In this document: one piece after another, positions 11,085 through 21,849 of the stretch | How positions within the stretch are numbered: the first letter of the stretch is position 1 | Layout of the letters: every line of letters starts with the position of its first letter | Assembly (NCBI RefSeq): GCF_041146395.1 | Contig: NC_090990.1 | Coordinates: 44,588,001 to 44,652,000, forward strand | DNA length: 64,000 nucleotides | Origin: Eulemur rufifrons | Lineage: Eukaryota; Chordata; Mammalia; Primates; Lemuridae | Direction: 5' to 3' | Made by a program: the position numbers and the translations under genes | Notes under the pieces: generated by a model | Told to the model about the DNA's origin: nothing | Seen by the model: only the letters and a program-made list of their open reading frames with translations | Databases searched by the model: none

Positions 11085-11945
11085 CCCCCGGCGTTCATTT
11101 GCAATGCCTTTATTAAAAAAATAAGGGCAATTGTTAATTGTCACTGGTTACTTTGTGAGCTAAACACATTACAGATTAATAACACACAATCTCTATTTAA
11201 GGCACTCTCCCAGGACTGTAACCCTGTCCGATATCATGTCATATATTTCACAGATAGTTGGTTTTCTTCCTTTCTCTTTTCGTTTAAGGAAGTCCAGATG
11301 GGCCCCAGATACATTCTCATACCCTAGATAGCCTATTCTAAGGGTTAAAATCAGGCCTGCTTCACATCTGAAGCATTTTGTTATGATCTATTCATAACAA
11401 AAGCTGCCTCCTGGCCATTGCCCACAGCTGAATACTGTTAGTCTGAAGCCATCATTTCATTTGTTTCTGATTGTTCTACAGTGTTTACATACCTTACATA
11501 TTAGCATGATCTTTTATAGAGTACAGGCAGAGGTTAAGCCCTCCCAGATCCACTTTCCCTCTGAGCACTATTTCTTTTTTTTTAGTGCCCCTTGCCTCTG
11601 TTACAAACCATTTCGTTTTTATAAGAGCTCATTTAAATAGAAAAACAATTTTTAAGTATTTTCTTTTTTTCTTTAACATGAGGCTTACTTAACATTCTCA
11701 GAGAGCTGTTGTTGAATGTGGAGAAGAGGGCAAGGATACCACTGGAATGTGTGATTTTTATTTTTTAATTTTCTCTTTCTCTGACATAAGAAAATCCCAT
11801 TATCGCTCTTGAGAATTTACCGAGGGACATATTCCATTCAGGGCACAAAGGGACCTGGGTTGGCTCTAGACCAAATGAAGAAGGTGCTTTCTGCCTGCTG
11901 TGTCCTTGCCTCTCCTTTTTATAACCTTTTTTTCCTACAAAAAAG
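11085..11945. other. Intron, nothing recognised
   Basis: AT-rich unique-looking sequence with scattered T-runs (near 11573-11583). The stretch 11090-11180 has no repeat resemblance and could be conserved non-coding DNA, but I cannot test that here. Confidence 0.4.
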
Positions 11946-11949
11946 GTGC

Positions 11950-12110
11950 TTTAGGAAGGGTATGGGCTCTTGAGTCAGATTTGGGTCTAAGTCTTCATTC
12001 TGCCCTCCTTGTGAGCCCAAGCAGGAACTTGAATTGATTCTCTGAAGCTCAATTTCCTCTTCTGTCAAACCTGGGTGTGACTCGGGCTTGCCTAGTGTCT
12101 TAGAGAAAGA
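11950..12110 (-). repeat. MIR SINE fragment, antisense
   Basis: 'ggctcttgagtcagatttgg', 'cttcattctgccctccttg', 'ctctgaagctcaatttcctc' fit a degraded reverse MIR. Confidence 0.6.
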
Positions 12111-12129
12111 CTTAGGAAGAATGTGTGTG

Positions 12130-13035
12130 ACAGTGGCCTGCCTTTCACCTCACAGCTCACCCCACTAATTGCCGTAGCTCCCTGGCACCCAGGTCTGTGA
12201 AGGATTCAGACCTAATCCACATGGCAGGAAGGAGGGTGGTGGTCAGTTCTGTCTGCTGTGGACATGCTGGCTCATGCACCATGGTGTGCTGTCCCTGGCG
12301 ACATCTCAGGGAACCAAGGAGTGTTGGGTCTCATACCCTCTCTCTCCATCTCTCTTCTCCCGCTGTCCTCCCGTCCAGCCATCATGGTTTTTAATGCTCT
12401 CATTGGTCCCCTTTGTCACAGAGAAGATGGAGGGATCAACTCTGTCACCCTCATCACCCTGGCTGATATTTGATAAACACTTCTCAGTTCATAATACTTT
12501 CACAGTCAAGTAAGGGAGCTACCCAAGTGTCTGTGGGGAGTTTTTAGTTCTCCCTGCCTGTCCAGTTTAGCCTTCTCATCTTCTATTAGGCCAAAAATGG
12601 AGAATGGGTTTTAAAGATCAAGACTCTTCAGGTCTAGATTTGCACAGATAATCCTGTAATTCCTCTGAGTTAAATCTGAGAAGGAAGAGGGGATTCTTTC
12701 GGTGAAAACTTGCAATAGGCAATAACTGATGCATATCCACAGAAATTCTGACTTTTATTAAAAGATGCCCTGATATTAATCTGCCAAGGCTCTCTTTGCC
12801 TCTTTACACAATATGCTGTTAGCAGAGTGAAGCCTCAATTGTACTCACTGCCAGCGACAGGTCTTACAAATAGAAATTAGCCCATCAGAGTGATCGTGTT
12901 GTTTCTTCCCTCTCTCTCTCCTCTCTAGAGCCAGTGCAACCTCTGCACCCTACTTCAGAATTCTAGTCAAGATGGTACCAGGTCTTACTTTTTAAAAAAT
13001 TAAACCCCCAGATGAACTCCAATCCATAAATAAGA
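12130..13035. other. Intron, nothing recognised; possible conserved non-coding stretch
   Basis: The segment 12690-12890 has no repeat character and a balanced base composition. No splice-flanked frame was found. Several 60-79 codon frames at 12197-12513 overlap each other in different frames and are chance. Confidence 0.4.
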
Positions 13036-13054
13036 AATACACTTTGGCTTGGTA

Positions 13055-13265
13055 TGGAGGTGATGATATTAATACAGGCTACATTTCCCTGGGTCACTGA
13101 ATGTACCAGGCACCGTCCCAAGGCCAGTAATAGACTGTGCCGCATTTAATCTTTACACATCTGTAAGAGAGGTCTTATTTGTCTCATTTTTCAGATCAGG
13201 ACCCCATATACCAAGGTCACACAGCAAGTTAAGACAGGGCATTGAGCATTAAACTAGAAAATCTA
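13055..13265 (+). repeat. MIR SINE
   Basis: 'gtaccaggcaccgtcccaag', 'catttaatctttacacatct', 'ctcatttttcagatcaggac', 'aaggtcacacagcaagttaa' is a clear MIR core. Confidence 0.75.
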
Positions 13266-13626
13266 CGTCTATGAGGCCAGATATTGGTGTTAAAGAAAAA
13301 GGCTGTCACAGAGGAAGCAGGAACTGATCAGGAGCAGGACAGGAGGAGAAAATGTCCACAGTTCAGCGGTCTAAATTCAGAAGATGTGGCAGAGACACTG
13401 TCATAGGGGGCCATGCGCTGTGGCAAGGGGAAAGGCTGTGTCATCCCTGCCTGTACCTGCTGACTCGCTGGGGCTGGAGACTGTCCCCAGGCATCCTTTT
13501 AACTGAACCCTAAATCTGTAGGAGGGAGCTGTTTTTTTCTACCAGCCCATTTAGAATCAAAACAGAGCACTGGTTGGGCCATATTAGAGAGCTACTTAAT
13601 TAGTACTATGCATGCTCCTCCCCAGG

Positions 13627-13815
13627 CAGGGGTGGGGAATCTGCGGCCTTGGGGCCACATGTGGCCTTCTGGATCTTTGACTGAATCTAAATTTTACAGA
13701 GCAAATCCTTTTAATAAAGGGATTTGTTCTATGAAGTTTGGATTCGGTTGAGGGGCCGTACTCAGAGATCTGGAGGGCCACATGTGGCCCCAAAGCTGCA
13801 GGTTCCCCACCCCTG
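13627..13815. mobile_element. Palindromic hAT-like MITE
   Basis: A 189-bp element starting CAGGGGTGGGGAA and ending TTCCCCACCCCTG. The terminal inverted repeats of about 40 bp are nearly perfect and include GGCCACATGTGGCC on both sides. The middle is also self-complementary: 'gcaaatccttttaataaagg' pairs with 'gatttgttct'. The CAGNG...CNCTG ends and size fit a non-autonomous hAT transposon. No clear 8-bp target duplication was seen. A 138-codon antisense frame (13596-14012) spans it and is an artefact of the palindrome and flank. Confidence 0.75.
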
Positions 13816-14680
13816 CTTGACAGAAATAGAAGGCATGGCTCTGACTCCGAGGATCCAACTCGCAATGTGGCATCAGAGCAATAGGGCCAAGACGCCCTGC
13901 GTTGAGTGCTGTGCAGACAGAGCACCTGCTCCTCCTCCCCATTAGCTCCCCACCCCCCGCCCACCCACCCTCCTCCCTGGCACCATCCATAGAAGAGACC
14001 AGTATTGTTCACCCACCAGGGTTGTTGGGGTTGTAAAACAGATGCATGATACGATTTTATATCTTTGGAGCCACAAAGCTCTCTGAACTTTCAAAGCTGA
14101 AAGCCAGCTGAGCTCACTGGGGCCAGTCAGGCATTTGTATTACAGGAGGCCAAGTGTGGCTTCTTATCTCCAGGAGAGAGAAAACGGGGGAAGCTTTTGG
14201 AAGGCCTCAAAGTTTTCCTGGCTATTCAGTCTCTCTTGAGAAGCAACTTTGGGTATGCTGAATATAGATGAATGAGAAACATATGGATTAAATTTCTATT
14301 GTGATCACATATGGATTTCAGAATGATAAAGAATGAGGAATTCAGGGTTTAAGGAGTCCAAAATGATTTGAAAATAATTCAGGACATTGCAGACAACATT
14401 TGGCTGCCTCCCCTCATGCAAATTTGGGGGCAATTTGGTTGAGTAACAGACCTGCTCAGTCTGCTGTGCCCCAGCCCCCAAAACTGCTAAGCCCCAAGAG
14501 ATATCTCTGTGAAGGGTTTCGTGTGGGGTTTCTAGGAAGGACAGACTCTACTGGAGGACTCTTAACCTTCCAGAAACCTTCAAATAGAGGAGAGGAAAAT
14601 CTGGCAAGTCTGAGCTTTAATAACCATGTGTCTCTTACAGGTTATGGGATGTGTTTTATATCCTATTATTAACATCAGTG
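13816..14680. other. Intron, nothing recognised
   Basis: Includes a C-rich run near 13935-13980. No gene or repeat family recognised. Confidence 0.4.
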
Positions 14681-14689
14681 TCATTGTCA

Positions 14690-14830
14690 TGTTAATGATA
14701 ATAGTAGCCATGTCCTGCATTTGTGCAGTGATTTAGTTTACAAAGTATATTACATACATACAACCTATTAATATGCATTACATATGTATTTATAGAGCTG
14801 TACACTTACGCACATAGCATGTGTCATGAC
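14690..14830 (+). repeat. MIR-like fragment
   Basis: 'aatagtagccatgtcctgca', 'gtgatttagtttacaaagt' and a 'tacatacatacaaccta' stretch resemble the start of an old MIR. Weakly supported. Confidence 0.4.
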
Positions 14831-14859
14831 AGCCTACGGTACAGGAACTACAGAGTTAA

Positions 14860-15880
14860 GGGAAGATGTAGGCAGGAGTGCCTACCCCTGCATTGGGGTA
14901 GAAGTCAGGGTCTATAGAAGGCTTCTCAGAGGAGATAATGTTGAGCTGCATCTCAAAAGAACATGTCAAAGTTAGCCATTGGAAGGTGAGAGGAGTGCCT
15001 TCTAGTCAGAGAGAATTTATGAAGGAGAATTTTTGAAGACTCAGAGATGAGAAAGAAGATGGCACACTTGGGGAATGTCAAATTATTCAGTCAGTCTGGA
15101 GCCTAGCCTGTAATGGGTTCGGTGCAGTAAAAAATGGTGGGGCTGAGGTTTGGGAAATGATAACATGGGATTAGGCCAAACAGGTAAAAGCCAGATCAGA
15201 AAAGGTCTCATGTCATGGGAAGCTTCTACAAGATTTAAATAAGGGAAATGATATAATTAGGTTTGTGTGTTAGAAAGATCGCTGTGCTGGAGGTATGGAA
15301 GATTCTCTGAGCGGGGCTTGAGAGGGTGCAGGGTGCAGGATAATATTTGAGTCAGGGAAACCAGTTTAATTCAGTTGAATCACTATTGCAGTAATCCAAG
15401 CAAGAAACCAGGAAGCAGTAGAATGATGTAGTGGCAATGAGGAGAAACAGGAAGGCTTGTGTTTGAAAAATGGTTCACATGGTGAACTATTGTGAGGCAG
15501 ATAAAAGAGATGAACAAGTCAGGAAGTTAAGAATGGTTTCCTGAGACAGGGACCCCAGAACGAGAGTTTTCCTGGCAGGAAGGATGGCAAGTTCTAATTT
15601 GGACATGTTGACTAGCCATCCAGGTCCCGTATGGAACTCAGGAGCAAGGGCTAAGTTTGGGATAAAACTTTGGCACTCAACAGCACAAAAACTGCCAGTG
15701 CAGACATAGGACTGGAAGAGCTGATCCTAAGAGATGTAGGGAGTGAGATGAACGTGGAAGAGAATGCAGGAGGGGGAAGAAGAAGAGCCTATCAAAGAGA
15801 CAGAGCTAATAATGAGTAGAGGCTGGACCTGAGCCCAGGTCTTTGGACTCCAAACCTTTCCACTGTCCCAAAAGGAGTAG
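14860..15880 (-). repeat. L2 LINE, long antisense copy
   Basis: About 1 kb of L2 read in reverse: 'ggcttctcagaggagataat', 'gagctgcatctcaaaagaac', 'aaggtctcatgtcatgggaa', 'tagaaagatcgctgtgctgg', 'tattgcagtaatccaagcaa', 'ttctaatttggacatgttga'. No coding capacity remains. Confidence 0.75.
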
Positions 15881-15894
15881 AATTAAGCTATCTG

Positions 15895-16110
15895 GTGTTT
15901 CACATGTCTTGAGAGTATACTATACGTCCTAGAATCTTTATGCACATTGTACCACATAGGACTTGCACACAGCTCTGTGGTCAATAAGATTAGCGCCATT
16001 TACAGATGAGGAAACCAAATTTTAGAGAGACCCAAAGCCTTGTGGTCAGTAAATGACCTAACCAAAATTTCTCCAGTTTGTCTGACTCCAAAGTCTATGC
16101 TCATATTACT
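15895..16110 (+). repeat. MIR SINE
   Basis: 'gaatctttatgcacattgta', 'gccatttacagatgaggaaa', 'gtcagtaaatgacctaacc' and 'gactccaaagtctatgctc' follow MIR order. Confidence 0.7.
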
Positions 16111-16114
16111 AAAA

Positions 16115-16885
16115 CATGTTAACTGCCTTTAAGATAAGATGTGGTCCCTCCCCCTTTCATAGGAGAGGTAGGCATGTTAATAGCTCTTTACCATTCTGCT
16201 TGCGAAGTGCAGAAATCAAGGTGAATCCTGAAAGCCCCCATTCATAAACAGAATTTCCTGTGCTCTTTTGTGTACTGTGTGGTGATCTGAGAGTTGGCTG
16301 GAATATGTATAAATGGTTTTTCTCCAGTAAGACGATAGCACAGTCCATTTGGAGGGAGAGATGAGCCACCGCGGAAATACCGGGTCCCACACATGCCTGC
16401 GGCTGCCCTCTAAACTCCACAACCTGGCCGGAGGCACTCAAAACAAAACCTCCTGTTCCCTCCCCGGACTGCTGGCGCCTGGAGCCTGCCTCCTGCCCCT
16501 GCCAGAGGCTTAGGCCAGCCTCGGGGTGACGGGGTGGGGGAGGCAGAACAAAGGGAGCTGGAGCTGCTCCCTGCTTTGAGCCCAGTCATCTCTCCCAAAA
16601 GAGGTGTGAGCAGGCATCTGGGCTTTGTCACTGCAGGGAAACTCAGCTGACAGGCCCGTAGCCTTGGATGAAACTCCGCCAGTGGCATCTGCTCATGGAG
16701 CCAGCTTGGGCACAGACAGGAAGACAGGCAGGAGCACATGGAAAGAGGCTTTATCGTTTCTGATCTTTGTGATCCTAGGCAGTTTGCATCCCTCTTTGTG
16801 CCTGTGTCTGCTGCTGGTGTGTAGGCTGAGGATGTTTTATTCCATGCACTGTTGCGGTAACTCTAAGTCTGAACGCAAATGAACA
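16115..16885. other. GC-rich unique intronic block
   Basis: 16340-16720 is clearly more GC-rich than its surroundings, contains several CpGs (ccgcgg, ccggag, ccccgg, ggcgcc) and shows no repeat family. Overlapping frames on both strands (for example 16410-16739 -, 16625-16882 +) reflect the GC content and lack family resemblance. It may be a regulatory element; this is inference only. Confidence 0.4.
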
Positions 16886-16939
16886 CTCACCTGTCCCTTG
16901 ATACCCGAGTCAGCCCCCAGCCCATGGTGATTCCAACTC

Positions 16940-17085
16940 CCCCTAGATCGTACATGTCAGGAGGACAGGGACTCCATCATTTCCATGGCTCTGATGCCCA
17001 TCTTTCTATACCTTTTCATGTTTAAAGCAGTAGTTTGAACTTAGCGTGTATCCAACAAATATATGCTGAATATTTACATAACTAA
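16940..17085 (+). repeat. L2 3' end
   Basis: 'gaggacagggactccatcat' with downstream 'gcgtgtatccaacaaatata' and 'tgctgaatattta' matches a diverged L2 terminus. Confidence 0.5.
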
Positions 17086-17089
17086 TATA

Positions 17090-17480
17090 AGATGTTATAG
17101 GTAGTAGCCATTAAATACAACCCATGAAGTTGACAGTCAAAAAAAATCTGCAATAATCTTGGCCACAGGTTAGTGGGATAATAGAGCAAAGTGAGGACTT
17201 CGAGAAGCCCCAAGAGACATCCCAAGATGATCCCACAAGCCCCAAGTCACATGACAGCAGAGTCAGTGTTGAAATAACTCACTGGAGAGTTGTGATTGAC
17301 CAGCTAGGGTGGAATGACTCACCTTCATGGAATCTTAGAAAATCTTGAAGACAAAAGACATATTAAACATCTCTGGTCCAATCCAGTGATTTTATAAATG
17401 AAAGGAATGGAGTATAGAGAGGGAAACCAGTTGGTAGTTCCTAACTTGGATCCTAAAATTTCTCCTCTTCTCTTTACTCC
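17090..17480. other. Intron, mostly unassigned
   Basis: A short MIR-like stretch may lie near 17370-17430 ('aatccagtgattttataaat'). Otherwise nothing recognised. Confidence 0.35.
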
Positions 17481-17489
17481 CTACTTGAC

Positions 17490-17645
17490 CTCCCATAGCC
17501 TAGATTTCCTCAACTGTGCAGTATGACAAGAGGGCCTCTCTCACTGAGTTGTAATGAGTGTTAAATGTGATAATGTGTGTAATGAACGTAGAAGAGACCG
17601 TGGCACATGATAAATACACCATTGCTATTATAAATAACTGTTAGC
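17490..17645 (-). repeat. MIR SINE fragment, antisense
   Basis: 'agatttcctcaactgtgcag', 'tgagttgtaatgagtgtta' and 'gtggcacatgataaataca' correspond to the MIR core and tail in reverse. Confidence 0.6.
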
Positions 17646-17649
17646 AATT

Positions 17650-18195
17650 ACTATATTATTATTTCTACATTGTTAATTATTATTATTATCTGACATAGAG
17701 AGTCATTTTACTGAGATATTCTTCCCAACTATAGCTTTTTAAAAATTGATTTTTTTCACAGGCAGAAGGATCCACTGATACAAAACTATACCCACCCTTC
17801 AAACCATGCAAACTTTTATTTACAGTAAAATACAGAATTTTAAACTGAGTCCTCATGAAATTAGAATGTGTGTACAGCTTCCTGACTCTGAGTCTTGCAG
17901 CCTTTAAGTGCAAATTTTTAACTATATATGATTAAATACATCTCAACTGTTTTCTTGTTGAATTTTCCTTAGTATTCTAGTTCTTTGAAGTGATTTTGAA
18001 TCCTGATGTAGACATGTCCCATAATAAGCAATCCTTCCATGTATTAACATCTGAAAATATAAGTTTAGCATCTATATCATCTTCTACTTCATTATTAACC
18101 ATATTGACTAAAATTAGACCAAGGGGGAATCCAGAGACCTCCTTACATGGTCGCAATTACTTTGGGCTGTGGCTGTTCAATCAGTCACCATCATA
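17650..18195. other. AT-rich intron, nothing recognised
   Basis: No gene or repeat family recognised. Confidence 0.4.
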
Positions 18196-18204
18196 CGTGC
18201 CTCA

Positions 18205-18445
18205 TTTCAAGGACAGCTAATGTTTATTTGGTATTTAACATATAGTACACTGTATTTTGTGACAATTAACTTAATCTTCACAAAAGTCCCGCAACATTCA
18301 TATCATTCTTCCCATTTTGGAGTTGAGGAAGCTGAGGCTCAGAAAGGCTACCCTGTGTAAGGTCACCCAGCCAGAGTGCAGCAGGTCAGGAACAGAATCC
18401 AGATGGGTCTTTGTCTCAACCCAAGTTCTCTCCTCCACTGTTCAC
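18205..18445 (+). repeat. MIR SINE
   Basis: Nearly full MIR: 'gacagctaatgtttatttgg', 'attaacttaatcttcacaaa', 'ttgaggaagctgaggctcag', 'aaggtcacccagccagagtg'. Confidence 0.8.
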
Positions 18446-18649
18446 AGATATGTCAGGGAAAACTTAACAAAAGCCTTTTGGAAATGAAGAGTCCTTAACC
18501 TACTCCTTGTCCTCAAGGCCAGGAGTTTTGTTCAATTTGAGTAAGTCTATGTTAGCTCTAATGGCCCTTCAAAGACAGATGAAGAACTCAAAGAAGCAAT
18601 GATAGCCTAAAAACTATGCTATAATTTGACAGAGACAAATATAGAACCT

Positions 18650-18850
18650 GTAGAGCCTGGTGCCTGATTGCTTTGTGTTTTTGTAATGTTGAACGTGTTA
18701 TTTAACTGTCTCTGCCTCAGTTTACACATCTGTACAGTAGGAATAATGACAGAATCTTCCCTTAGGGTTGTTATGAGGATTAAGTGATTTAATACCTGTA
18801 ATGTGCTTAGAATAAGGCCATTATGTACCCAATCTTAGCTGTTGTTGGTG
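18650..18850 (-). repeat. MIR SINE, antisense
   Basis: 'ttatttaactgtctctgcct', 'cagtttacacatctgtacag', 'gggttgttatgaggattaag' and 'aatgtgcttagaataaggcc' are MIR in reverse. Confidence 0.8.
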
Positions 18851-18854
18851 CTGC

Positions 18855-19780
18855 CAACTACACCATTGTTACTGGGAAGTCAGTGTCCCGTACGGACACC
18901 TGTCATCAGTGAGGCACAGAGTTCCCTACTTTTTGGTCACAGAGCAGCCTCCAAGCCAAGATAGACATCAGCATGGAAGGAGATTTCACAGAAAAATATT
19001 TTTAAGTATTTAGGTTTATTGAAAAGGATTAAAGAACACATGCACACACAAATGTACATTGTCTTTCTCTGTCTCTCAAACTAGTACCTGTTTCCTCCAA
19101 AAGCAGAGGGTTTGGGAGTGATTGGAAATGCTCTTTGCTCCCTGATTTACACAGATGTCTGAGGTGAAGCATGTGCCATTCCAGATGAGTGAGCACAGAC
19201 AGGAGTTAACTGAAAACTTTCTCCCTGGGCAGAACTAAGCAAAGCCGTCATCTGACATTTCTGAGCAGCAGAGCCACGATCTTCTGTTGAAGTCCTGCTG
19301 CAGCTGACATATTAACATCATCAAATTGTGGCTCTGGAGGTGAAAAGAAGAGGAGTGATATGCATTCTTCTGAAGCAATTTATGTATACAAGTGAAAAAA
19401 AGCATTATCATGGAGTTTGAAGTTAACATCTGCCTTTTAAATTGCACTTTGGTCAAGCTTTTACTAGCCATAGACCACTTACACAACCTCCTCAAGACTT
19501 ATCTATGAAATGGGGCTAAGCGTTCTGGAAGGGAAGGTGTACAAGGCACAAAAAGAAATGGTTTGACTTTGGTGGGTGCCCATCTACCTGTCCAAACCCT
19601 GGGTCCTAAGAGGTTATGAATAGGGACTATCTTATTCACCCCAGAGAAGCTCTGGGATGCAATTTAGGGCAAAAGTTTCTAGGATTGGCACTTGATAAAA
19701 ATTTTGACTGGGCAAAGAAAGGCAGAGTGACAAAAATAAGTAACAGTATGTGTTTCTTGTGGCTGGAACTTCTCCCTCTC
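18855..19780. other. Intron, mostly unassigned
   Basis: A degraded reverse MIR may lie at 19430-19520 ('acttacacaacctcctcaag', 'tatgaaatggggctaagcg'). The rest is unrecognised. Confidence 0.4.
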
Positions 19781-19832
19781 TCCTTCTCTCTCTCTCTCTC
19801 TCTCTCTCATACACACATGCACACACACACAC
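19781..19832. repeat. (TC)n(CA)n microsatellite
   Basis: A compound run of TC dinucleotides (to about 19808) passes into AC dinucleotides ending near 19832. Confidence 0.9.
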
Positions 19833-19839
19833 TCAACCA

Positions 19840-20285
19840 CCTGAATAATTTCTATGCAATTTTGTATCTTAATTCACATCTCACTTCCTCAGGGACACCT
19901 TCCCTGACCCCTAGACTAAATAAGGTACCTCACTTGTGTGTTCTCATAATGCTGATTGGCTTTCTTTCCTTCATTTCTCAGTTTGTAATTATACATTTTT
20001 GCAATGATTTAAGTTTGTCTTAGGGTAACCAATTGCCCCAATTTGCCTCGGACTGAGGGGTTTTCCAGAACAGAAGACTTTCAGTGCTAAAACGGGGGAG
20101 AGTCCTGGCCAAACCTGCATAATTGGTCACCTTTGTCTGTGTCCGTCTCAAGACAGGATGCTCTCTGAGGGCAGAGACTGTGCTTTTTGTTTACAATTTA
20201 TCTCCATGCCTGACACAGACCTGGATCATGATAGCAACTCAGGAGAAATCTCTTGAGCCAGTAAGGAAATGAATGAATATATCAG
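19840..20285 (+). repeat. L2 3' region, split by a small DNA transposon
   Basis: 'cttcctcagggacaccttcc', 'gttctcataatgctgattgg' before 20020, then 'ctctctgagggcagagactg' and 'atctccatgcctgacacaga' after 20131. The two halves join as one L2 3' end once the 111-bp insert is removed. Confidence 0.75.
20021..20131. mobile_element. MER53-like short DNA transposon inserted in L2
   Basis: Ends are inverted: 'gggtaaccaatt' at the left and 'aattggtcacc' at the right. Inside are 'ttccagaaca' and 'gagtcctggcc'-type blocks. The insert is flanked by TTTGTCT at 20014-20020 and 20132-20138, consistent with an 8-bp target duplication with one end mismatch. The MER53 name is from memory. Confidence 0.65.
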
Positions 20286-20416
20286 TGTAAACCAAACTGT
20301 CTTTTCTTATAGAAATCTTTTTTCCCTAAGACTATTTTTCCTATTTTAGCTCTTAAACATCCCTTTTTAATAAATTGCCCTTATTTGACAAAATTTAAAG
20401 TTGACAATGTTATATA

Positions 20417-20452
20417 ATTTTATTTTATTTATTTATTTATTTATTTATTTTT
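20417..20452. repeat. (TTTA)n microsatellite
   Basis: About eight TTTA units in a row, ending in TTTTT. Confidence 0.9.
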
Positions 20453-20589
20453 GCCTTCCATTACCCCCCTTCCCATTTGGAGATTGGAAATCCTACTGAT
20501 TTGAGGAATCACTAGTTTAGTGAAAAGGGAACCAGAATAGTTGAGGTTAAGACAATTAAAGGTCCATTCCCATGCTGAAATGCTGGAAT

Positions 20590-20720
20590 AGAAAGTTCAT
20601 GAGTGCAGAAATGATGGATATTCAGTTCATGTCTCCATCCCCGGGACCTAGAACAGTACTGGGCATAATAGTAAGGGCTAAGTAAATACTTATTGAATAA
20701 ATGAATAGATTCTCTGCCCA
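20590..20720 (+). repeat. L2 3' end
   Basis: 'tcatgtctccatccccggga', 'agaacagtactgggcataat', then 'taaatacttattgaataaat' is a typical L2 terminus. Confidence 0.7.
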
Positions 20721-20724
20721 GCCT

Positions 20725-21005
20725 CAAGACCTGGTGAAGTAGACCCTGTGCACCTAGTTCCCTTTTCTTTCTTACCTTCTAGCTAAACCTTTCCACAACC
20801 ATGAGTATGACGTCAGCATCTGTTTCTGCTGGATGGGTGAGAAGCACATACCATTGCAGATGAGTGAACACGTGGTCTGTCCCTACCTGTTCTGGGTCAT
20901 CTCTTTATACACGTTGCTTATACTTAAAGGGACTGCCACAGTATGCTACATAAAAAACCATCATAGTGTCTCGATTACAGAGAGCACCTCTCTCTCACCC
21001 ACATG
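20725..21005. other. Intron, nothing recognised
   Basis: No gene or repeat family recognised. Confidence 0.4.
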
Positions 21006-21129
21006 GCTTTGTTCAAGTTCTTCCCTCTAACTGTAATGCTTGTTCCACTTCATCTAGCTAAATCCTACTAGTCTGTTAAACTAAGCTTATGTCACTCTGT
21101 TTAAGAAGCCACCTCTGTACCATTCCACT
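21006..21129 (+). repeat. L2 fragment, left part
   Basis: L2 sequence ('aagttcttccctctaactgt', 'aatgcttgttccacttcatc', 'gccacctctgtaccattcc') stops at 21129, where a solo LTR begins, and resumes at 21603. Confidence 0.65.
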
Positions 21130-21602
21130 TGTCAAAGGTAAAATCAGAACAAGTTAGGGAAAATTTAAAAGTTTATTATAATACAGAAAGCATAGATTGC
21201 AATCAGTGAGACTTCAAACCAAGCGGTAAGAAGCTCACCTTATAGCAGTTACAGTACAGTTTATAAAGCATAAAGGAGAAAGTACTTTTTGACCTATTTT
21301 GTGATCTGCTGTTATATATTAGTATTTTTTAAGGGAAAACAGAGCTATTTAAACTGATTTGTGTATAGCTGATTGGTTAAATTTCACTGAATCATGCTGA
21401 CAAGAACGTAAAGCTTACGTTTTAATTGCATTAAATCATGTTGACAAGGACATAAAACTTGTTATGTTTTGTACTCTGTTTATGATTAGAGCTAGCAATT
21501 CAGGGAAATCAGGAAGACTTAAGTTTTGGCTACTTGGTTCTGGGCAGTTGGCCTAGGGGTATATATCTAAACGGTAGTCTCAATTTTTATATGTCTTTAG
21601 CA
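21130..21602 (-). mobile_element. Solo LTR of an endogenous retrovirus-like element, splitting an L2
   Basis: A 473-bp element beginning TGTCAAAGG and ending TTTAGCA (TG...CA ends), flanked by CACT at 21126-21129 and 21603-21606. Removing the element and one CACT rejoins the L2 text '...ccattccactcctcc...'. A 4-bp duplication is typical of class I (gammaretrovirus-like) ERVs. TTTATT near 21171 reads AATAAA on the minus strand, suggesting minus orientation. There is no coding sequence. The family is not named; alternatively it is an unusual ERVL LTR. Confidence 0.7.
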
Positions 21603-21815
21603 CACTCCTCCTTCCCATGCCCATCCACATTCTATATTTTGTCTTACCGCCCCGTGGACCTCACTATGTTCTATTTGTCTATTTATTTGTATATCTCCCC
21701 ACTGGATGGGAGCTTCTGGAAAGTAAGAACTCTAATTCATCTCTGTGTCCCCAGCACCCAATGGGGGGAGAGGACATGCTATCAGGTAGCTAGTAAATGT
21801 TTGGAAACTAGCTAA
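21603..21815 (+). repeat. L2 fragment, right part (3' end)
   Basis: 'ccccactggatgggagcttc', 'attcatctctgtgtccccag', 'tagctagtaaatgtttggaa' form the normal L2 terminus and continue the copy interrupted at 21129. Confidence 0.75.
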
Positions 21816-21849
21816 GAAAGAAATATATCTTTTATTGTTGCCACAAAAA

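Noticed and set aside
13596..14012. 138-codon antisense frame and overlapping frames
   Set aside because: Produced by the palindromic hAT-like element and its GC-rich flank.
18205..18445. MIR elements as possible tRNA genes
   Set aside because: MIRs are tRNA-derived, but no intact cloverleaf or A/B box pair of a live tRNA was seen here or in the other copies.
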